64,000 nt of DNA, from NCBI GenBank assembly GCA_018712825.1, contig DVGG01000001.1, positions 1 through 64,000 of the forward strand, in the 5' to 3' direction. The first letter of the stretch is position 1; each line of letters opens with the position of its first letter. The position numbers were made by a program, and so were the translations under genes. The stretch is from Candidatus Faecousia excrementipullorum. GTDB lineage: Bacteria; Bacillota; Clostridia; Oscillospirales; Oscillospiraceae. The notes beneath the pieces were generated by a model that was not told where the DNA came from, did no database searches, and saw only the letters and a program-made list of their open reading frames with translations. Shown here piece after piece: positions 7,953-15,775 of this stretch.

Positions 7953-8505
7953 AGACGGCATCTCCTTCCAGTTTGATTTTCAGCTTTTTCAGCCCCCGAT
8001 GATACTTGGACAGGACAGTGGGAAGGGGCAGCTCCAGCAGGGCGGCGATTTCCCGGTGCTTCAGTCCGGACACTGCGTGAAGCAGGAGAATCTGCTGTTC
8101 CTGTTGGGGTAGGGTAGATAGAGCGGCTCTCAGAACCTGCCGGTCCTCCGGAGTAACGGCCGGGGCATCCATGGCCAGGGATGCCCAATCCTCCGGAGGC
8201 AGCTGGGTGCTTTTCTCCCGGCTGCGCAGACACATGAGGGCAAGGTTTTTTGCGATGGTCAGAATCCAGGCCAGGGGTTTTCCCTGGGGGCGGTAGGAGG
8301 AGGCGTTGTCCCAGACCTTTACAAAGGTATCCTGGGTCACGTCCTCCGCATCGGGACCGCTATGCACGTAGGTCAGGGCCAGACCATAGACCGAGGGGCT
8401 GGTTCGGTGGTATAGACTGGCGAAGGCCTCCCGGTTCCCGGCGGCCGTCTGCAAAAGCAGGGCTTCCAGCTGGGAACTGGGCTGGGTTTCTGAAAACATC
8501 ACCAT
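7945..8505 (-). CDS. ECF-family RNA polymerase sigma factor
   Basis: 186 residues. Region 2 is seen at about 25-90 (DAEDVTQDTFVKVWDNASSYRP and WILTIAKN), and region 4 at about 125-180 with the helix-turn-helix GLKHREIAALLELPLPTVLSKYHRGLKKLK. Start ATG 8505 has CAGGAGGC upstream. The stop overlaps the start of the RsgI-like gene, the standard arrangement of an ECF sigma factor with its membrane anti-sigma. Pairing an ECF factor, rather than SigI, with an RsgI-type sensor is notable. Target genes cannot be told from this window. Confidence 0.93.
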   Translation of the reverse strand: MVMFSETQPSSQLEALLLQTAAGNREAFASLYHRTSPSVYGLALTYVHSGPDAEDVTQDTFVKVWDNASSYRPQGKPLAWILTIAKNLALMCLRSREKSTQLPPEDWASLAMDAPAVTPEDRQVLRAALSTLPQQEQQILLLHAVSGLKHREIAALLELPLPTVLSKYHRGLKKLKIKLEGDAVYE

Positions 8506-8586
8506 AGGCTGCTGCCTCCTGTCATCTGTATAATGCGCCGGCAGGGCGTTTTATTGCAGGGAATAAAAAAATTTTTTCTTTTTCAT

Positions 8587-8615
8587 ATCGTACCAGAAAA
8601 ACCGGTGTCTGTCAA
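8587..8615 (-). promoter_or_regulatory. Promoter of the sigma/anti-sigma operon
   Basis: Minus-strand TTGACA (8615-8610), 17-bp spacer, TACGAT (8592-8587). It leaves an 80-nt leader before the sigma start. Confidence 0.7.
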
Positions 8616-8670
8616 AGGGTAATGGATATTTTCGGGGAAAGCTGAGAGCGGGAAAAATCTTCATGGCCTA

Positions 8671-8699
8671 TTCACAATTTCCGGGAAACGTGGTATAAT
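8671..8699 (+). promoter_or_regulatory. Promoter of the acyltransferase/ligase operon
   Basis: TTCACA (8671-8676), 17-bp spacer, TATAAT (8694-8699), 41 bp before the TTG start of the E2-like gene. Confidence 0.75.
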
Positions 8700-8740
8700 A
8701 ACCTGAAAATCGGGCCAACCCGGTGCAAGGAGGAAGTCAT

Positions 8741-9634
8741 TTGAGCTTTATAGAGAAACAGCCCCGGAAATGGGGAGACCGTCGGGACGGCGTTTGGGTC
8801 AAGGATGCTCCGGGCCTGAATGTGGTCATGGCCAGCCTCTTTCCCAAGCGGGCGGATTGTGAAGTGTATCTCCGGCAGGAGATTGATATTACGGAGCTTT
8901 TGCAGTACATTGACAGGAAAAACACCCCGGATGCGCCTTATAAAACCACCTTGTTTCACTGCATCGTCACCATGGTGGCAAGGGTTCTCAACGAGCGGCC
9001 TTTTCTTAACCGGTTTGTCCAGGGCAGAAGAATCTACCAGCGGGACGAGATTACCGTGAGCTTTGTGGCAAAGCGGAAGTTCTCTGACCACAGCGAGGAG
9101 GCCCTCATGCAGTACACCGCCCGGGGTGAGCACACCCTCTCAGACATCAGCCGCCTGATTGTGGGGGATGTGCAGCAAATGCGCCAGGAAAGCAAGGCAA
9201 ACGATATCAATAAGATTATCGATGCCTTCGGACGGCTGCCCCGGCCGGTTCTTATGCTGATTATCCACTGGATTCGGGTGCTGGACTTCTGGGGCAAGAC
9301 CCCCAGGTTTTTGCAGGAGGGGGACTCCAACTGCGCCTCGGTCTTGCTCAGCAACTTAGGAAGCATCCAGTGCCCTTCCGTGTACCACCACCTGAACAAT
9401 TACGGCACCAACTCCGTCATGATTACCATTGGCGCCATCCACAAGGTGCCGGTGGTGGGGGAGGACGGTCAGGTTCAAATCCGGGACTATGTGGACATCG
9501 GCGCCACCCTGGACGAGCGGATTGCCGACGGCTTCTATTTTGCCCGTTCCCTGAAACTCATTCAACACATCTGTGCCCATCCGGAGCTTCTGGATCGGCC
9601 TTTACAGGAGGAAAGCAACTATGAATATGCATGA
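8741..9634 (+). CDS. 2-oxo acid dehydrogenase E2-like acyltransferase domain protein
   Basis: 297 residues from TTG 8741, which sits 6 nt after AGGAGGAA; the GTG used in the ORF track lies on top of the ribosome site. It resembles the catalytic domain of E2 acyltransferases (CoA-dependent, CAT fold) without lipoyl or subunit-binding domains. In the C-terminal block where E2 enzymes have the catalytic D-H-R-x-x-x-G, this protein reads DERIADG, so the expected His is Glu. The last codons overlap the acyl-CoA ligase start by 14 nt. Together they probably form a two-gene acyl activation and transfer system; the acceptor is unknown. Confidence 0.75.
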   Translation: MSFIEKQPRKWGDRRDGVWVKDAPGLNVVMASLFPKRADCEVYLRQEIDITELLQYIDRKNTPDAPYKTTLFHCIVTMVARVLNERPFLNRFVQGRRIYQRDEITVSFVAKRKFSDHSEEALMQYTARGEHTLSDISRLIVGDVQQMRQESKANDINKIIDAFGRLPRPVLMLIIHWIRVLDFWGKTPRFLQEGDSNCASVLLSNLGSIQCPSVYHHLNNYGTNSVMITIGAIHKVPVVGEDGQVQIRDYVDIGATLDERIADGFYFARSLKLIQHICAHPELLDRPLQEESNYEYA

Positions 9635-11393
9635 TGACATTTTTCATCCCGTTACGGAGGACTGGGTAGGCTACCCCCAGCCGGAGGGGGTCAAGACTCC
9701 CTGGTACCAGGTGGCAGGAGACCTGCCGGTGAACCTCAGGTACTACAACGGCTCCATGGTGGATACCATCGAAGCCACCGCCCAGGGAATGCCCAAGGGT
9801 ATGGCCTATGACTTCTTCGGCAACAAGGTGTCCTACAAGGACTTTGTGGAGCAGATTCACCTGGCTGCCCGGGCTCTCAAGGCCCAGGGCGTGGAAGTGG
9901 GACAGCGGGTCACCATCTGCATGCCCAACACCCCCCAGGCCATTATCCTGTTCTACGCCGTCAACCGGATTGGGGCCGTGGCCAACATGATTCACCCCCT
10001 CTCCGGCGAGGAGGAGATTGTGGGCTACATCAATAACTCCCAGAGCGTCCTGTGCCTGACCCTGCGGCAGTTCTACCCCAAGTTTGAGAAAATCCGCTCC
10101 CGGCTGAATCTGAAAACCCTGCTGATTTGCGACATCACCGATGGCCTGGCGGGGGTGAAGAAGTTCATGTACCCCCTGATTCAGAAGAACACCGTCAAGC
10201 TTCCCCAGGATCCCTGGATTCTTCTGTGGAAGGATTTCCTGAAGGGCGGTCAGAAGTACAGCGGCGAGTATATCCACCAGGGCAAGGGAGAGGACACGGC
10301 GGTGATTCTCTACTCCGGCGGCACCACCGGCATCACCAAGGGCATCCTCCTGTCCAACCTGAACTTCAATGCCCTGGCCCTCCAGACCGGTACCGCCGGC
10401 GACTGTGTCCAGCCGGGCCTGAGCTGCCTTGCCATTATGCCCATTTTCCACGGCTTCGGTCTGGGCGTCAGCATCAACACCATGCTCTACTGGGGCATCG
10501 GGGTGATTCTGGTGCCTCAGTTCAGTGTCAAGTCCTACTGCAAGATGCTGGAAAAATACAAGCCCAACTGCATTGCCGGCGTTCCTACCTTGTATGAGGC
10601 ATTGCTTCGGATGGAGGACGCCCAGAAGCTGGACCTGAGCTGCATCCGGGGTATTTTCTCCGGCGGCGACACCCTGAGCGTGGAGCTGAAAAACAAGGTG
10701 GATACCTTCCTCCGGGAACACGGTGCCATGGAGCAGGTGCGGGAGGGCTACGGTCTGACGGAGAGCGTCACCGCCTGCTGCCTCACCCCCCGGTTTACCT
10801 ACCGGGAGGGCAGCATCGGCATCCCCTTCCCCGATACCTACTTCAAGATTTGCGCCCCCTCCACCCATGACGAGGTTCCCTACGGCACCATGGGCGAAAT
10901 CTGCATCTGCGGCCCCACCATCATGCAGGGCTACATGGATAACCCCAAGGAGACCGCCCAGACCCTCCAGCTCCACGCCGACGGTCACCTGTGGCTCCAC
11001 ACCGGCGACCTGGGCACCATGGACGAGGAAGGCTTCGTGTACTTCAAGCAGCGGATGAAGCGGCTGATTATCACCAGCGGCTACAATGTCTACCCCTCCC
11101 AGGTGGAAAACGCCATCGACTCCCACGAGAGTGTCCTCATGAGTACCGTCATCGGCGTGAAGGACAGCTACCGGATGCAGAAGGTGAAGGCCTTCGTGGT
11201 GCTGAAGCCCGGCGTGGAGGCCACGGAGGAGATCAAGAAGGAAATTCTTGCCCACTGCTCCGCCCGGCTTCCCAAGTACGCCCTGCCCCGGGAGATGGAG
11301 TTCCGCACGGAGCTTCCCAAGACCCTGGTAGGCAAGGTGGCCTATACCCAGCTGGAAAAAGAGGAAGAAGAAAAAGCCGCCCAGCAGGTATAA
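9621..11393 (+). CDS. Class I adenylate-forming acyl-CoA ligase
   Basis: 590 residues from ATG 9621 behind ACAGGAGG. Motifs in order: ATP loop YSGGTTGITKG (about 230), GYGLTES (about 380), HTGDLGTMDEEGFVYF (about 460) and the hinge RMKRLIITSGYNVYPSQVE. The C-terminal Lys in PKTLVGKVAY is the expected adenylation lysine. It activates a carboxylic acid as acyl-AMP then acyl-CoA in the cytoplasm. Overlap with the E2-like gene argues that the acyl group is handed to that partner. Substrate is not predictable by eye; it could be a fatty or aryl acid. Confidence 0.85.
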   Translation: MNMHDDIFHPVTEDWVGYPQPEGVKTPWYQVAGDLPVNLRYYNGSMVDTIEATAQGMPKGMAYDFFGNKVSYKDFVEQIHLAARALKAQGVEVGQRVTICMPNTPQAIILFYAVNRIGAVANMIHPLSGEEEIVGYINNSQSVLCLTLRQFYPKFEKIRSRLNLKTLLICDITDGLAGVKKFMYPLIQKNTVKLPQDPWILLWKDFLKGGQKYSGEYIHQGKGEDTAVILYSGGTTGITKGILLSNLNFNALALQTGTAGDCVQPGLSCLAIMPIFHGFGLGVSINTMLYWGIGVILVPQFSVKSYCKMLEKYKPNCIAGVPTLYEALLRMEDAQKLDLSCIRGIFSGGDTLSVELKNKVDTFLREHGAMEQVREGYGLTESVTACCLTPRFTYREGSIGIPFPDTYFKICAPSTHDEVPYGTMGEICICGPTIMQGYMDNPKETAQTLQLHADGHLWLHTGDLGTMDEEGFVYFKQRMKRLIITSGYNVYPSQVENAIDSHESVLMSTVIGVKDSYRMQKVKAFVVLKPGVEATEEIKKEILAHCSARLPKYALPREMEFRTELPKTLVGKVAYTQLEKEEEEKAAQQV

Positions 11394-11401
11394 ATAACCA
11401 T

Positions 11402-11441
11402 AAAAAAGAGGTACAGAACGGAAGTTCTGTACCTCTTTTTT
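11402..11441. terminator. Bidirectional terminator
   Basis: AAAAAAGAGGTACAGAAC / GTTCTGTACCTCTTTTTT, an 18-bp stem with GGAA loop and A/T tails on both sides. It serves the ligase gene on the plus strand and the M42 peptidase gene on the minus strand. Confidence 0.93.
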
Positions 11442-11448
11442 GCACTTT

Positions 11449-12489
11449 TTACAGGTTCAGGTATCCTTCCAGCACCTTCAGTGTGTTGAGGACACCGTCT
11501 ATGTGGCTGCGCTCGTAGCCGTGGCTGGCGTAGACGCCGGGGCCGATGAGGCCGTGGCGCAGGTCATAGCCTGCCCGGAGAGTGGCCTCCACGTCGGAGC
11601 CGTAGTGGGGATACACGTCCAGGGCGTAGTCCGCACCGCTGGCTTTGGCGGCTTCGATGAGCTTGCCCACCACCTCATAGTGGTAGGGGCCGCCGGAATC
11701 CTTGGGGCAGATGGAGACCTGATGTTCGGTGCAGGTGAGGCCGTCCCCCACACAGCCCATATCCACGGAGATGGCCTCCGTCACCCCCTGGGGCACGGAG
11801 GAGGAACCGCCGTGGCCCACCTCCTCAAACACCGTCACATGGACATAGGTGCGCCGGGGCAAGGTGATGTTCCGGTCCTTCAGGTACTTGGCAAGGCCCA
11901 GAAGAATGCCCACGGACAGCTTGTCATCCAGAAAGCGGCTCTTGAGGTAGCCGGAGGCAGTCCGCCGGGTCCGGGGGTCAAAGCACACAATGTCTCCCAC
12001 CTGCACACCCAGGGCCTCTGTCTCTGCTTTGGAGGCGGTGGCCTCGTCCAGCACCACTTCCATGGCGTCAAAGCTCCGGGATGTGGAGGAGTAAGCGCCG
12101 TTTACATGAACGGAGGGGTTGCACAGCTGGAAGGTGCCCTCCAGCACCTTTCCATCCCGGGTATACACCCGGACATTTTCTGCCTCGGTGTTGTTGGGAT
12201 TCAGTCCTCCCAGAGGGGTGATGGTCAGCCGCCCGGTGCCCTTGATCTGGGACACCATGCCACCCAGGGTATCGGTGTGGGCAGCCAGCAGCAGTCCATC
12301 CTGACTGTTTTCGCCTCCCAGGTCAGCCAGAACGCCACCCTTTCCTGTCAGGTGGACATCATAACCCAGATTCCGGAAAGCCTCCAGAACCCACCGGGCG
12401 GCGTTATGGGTAAAGCCGGAAGGGGAGTCCACCCCCAGCAGGGCTTCTGCCTGCTCCCAGGCGTAGTCAGCGTATTCTTTTTCTATCAT
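11449..12489 (-). CDS. M42-family metallo-aminopeptidase
   Basis: 346 residues from ATG 12489 (TGGAGGTT upstream); the ORF track start 42 bp earlier lacks a ribosome site. Metal ligands of the M42 fold are visible: HTD in AAHTDTLGG, Asp in FLDDKLSV, the Glu pair in FEEVGHGG, Asp in YPHYGSD and the last His in SHGYERSH. These are dinuclear metal aminopeptidases or deblocking peptidases of the cytoplasm, often forming large tetrahedral complexes. The YdcF-like gene ends 4 bp upstream, so they are cotranscribed. Confidence 0.88.
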   Translation of the reverse strand: MIEKEYADYAWEQAEALLGVDSPSGFTHNAARWVLEAFRNLGYDVHLTGKGGVLADLGGENSQDGLLLAAHTDTLGGMVSQIKGTGRLTITPLGGLNPNNTEAENVRVYTRDGKVLEGTFQLCNPSVHVNGAYSSTSRSFDAMEVVLDEATASKAETEALGVQVGDIVCFDPRTRRTASGYLKSRFLDDKLSVGILLGLAKYLKDRNITLPRRTYVHVTVFEEVGHGGSSSVPQGVTEAISVDMGCVGDGLTCTEHQVSICPKDSGGPYHYEVVGKLIEAAKASGADYALDVYPHYGSDVEATLRAGYDLRHGLIGPGVYASHGYERSHIDGVLNTLKVLEGYLNL

Positions 12490-12493
12490 GGTC

Positions 12494-13231
12494 TTAACCT
12501 CCAAACAGCATATAGTACCAGATTCCCACAATTTCCCGGAGGAAATAGTTTACATAAAGATGGGGATAGGTGGTGTGGGCAGGGATGCCCACCGGGGACA
12601 GCCCCAGATTTTTCCCCATCAGCCCCGCCCGGCACAGGTGGTAGTCGCTGGACACCAGCCCGATGGTTTCATAGCCCTCCAAAAGGGGCAAGGAGTAGGC
12701 AAGATTTTCCTGGGTGCTTTCCGCCTGTTCTTCCAGAATCAGCCGCTGGGGGGCGATGCCCAGAGCAGTCAGCTCCCGGAACATACACGCCGCTTCCGTA
12801 ATGTCCTCCCCATCCCCCTGACCGCCGGAGAGCACCGCCACACAGTCCGGGTGGGCTTCCAGATAGTCGTAGGCGGCCTGAATCCGCTCCCACAGGGACA
12901 AAGAGGGCTCCTCCCCATTCACCCCGGCCCCTAAGACGATGATAGCATCGCAGGAGGTTTCCGGGCTTCCCAGGCTGGCCCGGTACACAAACACCCCGGT
13001 GATGAGGGTCAGCACCAGCAAAAGGGCAACGGCTGCCAGATAGCAGAGCCTGAGAATTTTCCATTGCTTTTGGCCTTTCCGGTCATGCAGCCACTGATAC
13101 AGGGCAACGGCCCAGGCCGCCCCCATGAGCAGCAGCCCCAAAAAGGAGCAGCCTCCCACAAACAGATACACAAACACACCCCAGACCAGCAGACCCAGGG
13201 CAATCCCATATCCCAATGCAATTTTCTTCAT
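12494..13231 (-). CDS. YdcF-like (DUF218/SanA-type) membrane protein
   Basis: 245 residues from ATG 13231 (AAAGGATG upstream). Two or three membrane helices in the first 90 residues are followed by the DUF218 domain: DAIIVLGAGVNGEEPS, VAVLSGGQGDGED and an AESTQENL stretch. Proteins of this class are membrane-anchored with the domain outside and are linked to envelope polysaccharide or barrier functions. The specific reaction is unknown. It lies in an apparent operon with the M42 peptidase; thrS is 59 bp upstream on the same strand. Confidence 0.83.
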   Translation of the reverse strand: MKKIALGYGIALGLLVWGVFVYLFVGGCSFLGLLLMGAAWAVALYQWLHDRKGQKQWKILRLCYLAAVALLLVLTLITGVFVYRASLGSPETSCDAIIVLGAGVNGEEPSLSLWERIQAAYDYLEAHPDCVAVLSGGQGDGEDITEAACMFRELTALGIAPQRLILEEQAESTQENLAYSLPLLEGYETIGLVSSDYHLCRAGLMGKNLGLSPVGIPAHTTYPHLYVNYFLREIVGIWYYMLFGG

Positions 13232-13290
13232 GGCGAACATCCTTTAGAAAAAGCCCAGGGGCGGCTGCCCCTGGGCTTGGGGTTATATGC

Positions 13291-15087
13291 TTACACTTCC
13301 TTGCTCTTGGTGGCAATTTCCGTCAGGCACTTACCCAGGAAGGCCTCCGGGGTCATGGCCCCCAGGTCCTCGCCCTTCCGGGTGCGGACGGACACGGTGC
13401 CGTTTTCCATATCCCGGTCACCCACAACCAGCATATAGGGAATCTTCTGCACCTGAGCCTCCCGAATCTTGTAACCCAGCTTCTCGCTGCGGCAGTCAGC
13501 CTCTGCCCGGATGCCGGCGTTCTTCAGCTGCTCCGTAAGGTTCTTGGCGTAGCCGTGAGCCCGGTCGGTGATGGGCATGACCCGGACCTGGGTGCCCATG
13601 AGCCACAGGGGCAGGGCTCCGGCGTACTTCTCAATCAGCAGTGCCAGGGTCCGCTCATAGCAGCCCATGGAGGTGCGGTGGATGATATAGGGGGTCTTCT
13701 TCTGGCCGTCGGAGTCGGTGTACTCCATGCCGAACTTCTGGGCCAGGAGCATATCAATCTGGATGGTGATGAGGGTGTCCTCCTTGCCAAAGACATTCTT
13801 GCACTGAATGTCCAGCTTGGGGCCGTAGAAGGCTGCCTCGTCAATGCCCACCTGGTACTGTACCCCCAGGTCGTCCAGAATGGTCTTCATGGTCTCCTGG
13901 GCCAGCTCCCACTGTTCCTGGGTGCCCTCGTACTTGATGCCGGCCTTGGCAGGATCCCACTGGGAGAACCGGAAGGAGCAGTCCTCCTTGAGGCCCAGGG
14001 TCTCCATGCAGTAGTTGGCCAAATCCAGGCAGTTCTTGAACTCCTCTTCCAGCTGGTCAGGCCGCAGAACGATGTGGCCCTCGGAGATGGTGAACTGGCG
14101 GACACGGATCAGGCCGTGCATCTCGCCGGAGTCCTCGTTCCGGAACAGGGTAGAGGTCTCACCCAGACGCATGGGCAGATCCCGGTAGGAGCGGGCCCGG
14201 TTCAGGTACACCTGGTACTGGAAGGGGCAGGTCATGGGACGAAGGGCAAAGCACTCCTTCTCCTCGTCGTGGGGGTCGCCCAGGATGAACATGCCGTCCA
14301 GATAGTGATCCCAGTGGCCGGAGATCTTGTAAAGCTCCCGCTTGGCCATGAGGGGGGTCTTGGTGAGGATATAGCCCCGCTTCTGCTCCTCGTCCTCAAT
14401 CCAACGCTGCAAAAGCTGAATGGCCCGGGCACCGTTGGGCAGCATGATGGGCAGGCCCTGGCCGATGCACTCCACGGTGGTGAAGTAGTCCAGCTCCCGG
14501 CCCAGCTTGTTGTGGTCCCGTTTCAGAGCCTCTTCCTGGGCGGTGAGATAAGCCTGGAGCTCATCCTTGCTGGGGAAGCCCACGCCGTAGATACGCTGGA
14601 GCATCTTCCGGTTGGAGTCGCCCCGCCAGTAGGCGCCGCAGCTCTTGGTGAGCTTGAAGCCGTTGTGCTTGATTCTGCCGGTGTGGTCCAGGTGGGGGCC
14701 GGCGCACAGGTCGGTAAACTCTCCCTGGGTGTAGAAGGAGATGACAGCATCCTCCGGCAGATCCTCAATCAGCTCTACCTTATAAGGCTCGTTCTTCTCC
14801 TGCATGTAGGCAATGGCCTCTGCCCGGGGCTTTTCGCTGCGGACGATGCTCAGCCGCTCCTTGCAGATCTTCTTCATCTCCGCCTCAATCTGGGTCAGAT
14901 GGTCGGGGGTGAAGGAGAAGGGGGAGTCAAAGTCGTAGTACCAGCCCTCGTCGATGGCGGGGCCAATGGCCAGCTGCACCTCCGGCCACAGCCGCTTCAC
15001 GGCCTGGGCCATTACATGGGAGCAGGTGTGCCAGTAGGTTTTCCGGTATTCCGGGTTTTCAAAGGTGTACAGGTTTTCTTCAGACAT
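13291..15087 (-). CDS. thrS: Threonyl-tRNA synthetase lacking the TGS domain
   Basis: 598 residues. The protein begins almost directly with the editing domain: HTCSHVMAQAVK (zinc-like HxxxH, about 20-31) and CAGPH (about 130). The class II catalytic core follows, with motif 2 region FRNEDSGEMHGLIRVRQF, Cys in MTCPFQYQ, His in HRTSMG, and a C-terminal anticodon-binding domain. Usual bacterial ThrRS is about 640 residues with an N-terminal TGS domain of about 60, which is absent. The start ATG is preceded by TAAAGGAGGG and then by the T-box, leaving no room for a longer coding start. It charges tRNA-Thr. Confidence 0.95.
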   Translation of the reverse strand: MSEENLYTFENPEYRKTYWHTCSHVMAQAVKRLWPEVQLAIGPAIDEGWYYDFDSPFSFTPDHLTQIEAEMKKICKERLSIVRSEKPRAEAIAYMQEKNEPYKVELIEDLPEDAVISFYTQGEFTDLCAGPHLDHTGRIKHNGFKLTKSCGAYWRGDSNRKMLQRIYGVGFPSKDELQAYLTAQEEALKRDHNKLGRELDYFTTVECIGQGLPIMLPNGARAIQLLQRWIEDEEQKRGYILTKTPLMAKRELYKISGHWDHYLDGMFILGDPHDEEKECFALRPMTCPFQYQVYLNRARSYRDLPMRLGETSTLFRNEDSGEMHGLIRVRQFTISEGHIVLRPDQLEEEFKNCLDLANYCMETLGLKEDCSFRFSQWDPAKAGIKYEGTQEQWELAQETMKTILDDLGVQYQVGIDEAAFYGPKLDIQCKNVFGKEDTLITIQIDMLLAQKFGMEYTDSDGQKKTPYIIHRTSMGCYERTLALLIEKYAGALPLWLMGTQVRVMPITDRAHGYAKNLTEQLKNAGIRAEADCRSEKLGYKIREAQVQKIPYMLVVGDRDMENGTVSVRTRKGEDLGAMTPEAFLGKCLTEIATKSKEV

Positions 15088-15124
15088 AATGGTTTCCCTC
15101 CTTTAATATTGGGGGCAGGTATGC

Positions 15125-15360
15125 AAAAATCCCACCCCTGAAAGATCAGGGGTGGGATACAAAATTGTATTCCACGGTTCCACCCTGGTTGCAGCCGCAG
15201 CTGCCACTCATTGACGCGGTAACGGGCGCACCCGACCCGGCATTTCCGCCGGACGGCTCCGAAGTGGTGTGGCATAGGGCAGCGTCGCAGAGCCCTTTCA
15301 CCATATGGGCTCCTCTCTGGGCGGCTTACCGGATGCCGGGTCTTCCTCATAGCCTTTCTA
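15125..15360 (-). promoter_or_regulatory. T-box riboswitch of thrS
   Basis: Minus-strand leader with the T-box core AGGGTGGAACCGTGG (15186-15172). It is followed by a strong terminator (CCCACCCCTGA / TCAGGGGTGGG then TTTTT, ending 15125) that competes with the antiterminator. Stem I shows an AGAGAGGAGCCC...GGTGAAAGGGCTC distal part. A plausible specifier ACC (15268-15266, before ACTTCGGAGCC) codes for Thr and agrees with the downstream gene. Uncharged tRNA-Thr should allow read-through into thrS. Confidence 0.92.
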
Positions 15361-15366
15361 TGGGGA

Positions 15367-15395
15367 AATATAGCACATTTTTTCCCTCTTGTCAA
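15367..15395 (-). promoter_or_regulatory. Promoter of thrS T-box transcript
   Basis: Minus-strand TTGACA (15395-15390), 17-bp spacer, TATATT (15372-15367), directly upstream of stem I. Confidence 0.85.
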
Positions 15396-15566
15396 TGGGG
15401 TTTACCACCGGCGAAAAAGGGATTTTTCCGGAAAAAAAGGGGTAAAAAGGTTTACCATAATTCAAAAACTTCCGTGGTTTACAGGAGGTTACATATTTCG
15501 GCAACTTATGTCAACACCTGTTACCAATTCCACCAGATATCGTGGGTGAGGAGGGGAAAATCATGT

Positions 15567-15629
15567 ATATTTAGACAAAATGTTTACATAAAAATAATAT
15601 AAAAAATCGGGCAAAAGTTGTCTAAATAT
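15567..15629. repeat. 12-bp perfect inverted repeat upstream of the 3D-domain gene
   Basis: ATATTTAGACAA (15567-15578) and TTGTCTAAATAT (15618-15629) with a 39-bp AT-rich spacer, ending 20 bp before the -35 box of the next promoter. It may be a paired binding site for a regulator of the cell-wall gene. The rest of 15396-15648 holds no gene that I can support. Confidence 0.6.
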
Positions 15630-15648
15630 GGTATTTTGGAGGAAAGAC

Positions 15649-15676
15649 TTGACTTTTGGCATTTTTTTGTTATAAT
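15649..15676 (+). promoter_or_regulatory. Promoter of the G5/3D-domain gene
   Basis: TTGACT (15649-15654), 16-bp spacer with a T-run, TATAAT (15671-15676). It gives a leader of about 95 nt before the TTG start. Confidence 0.8.
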
Positions 15677-15775
15677 ACCTATGCTGTCATTCATCTGCAC
15701 AGCCTTTGTTACATTTTGATACCAACGGATTTCCCAGCGGAAATCCCCCTATATTTTCGGAAGGAGGACGAACCC

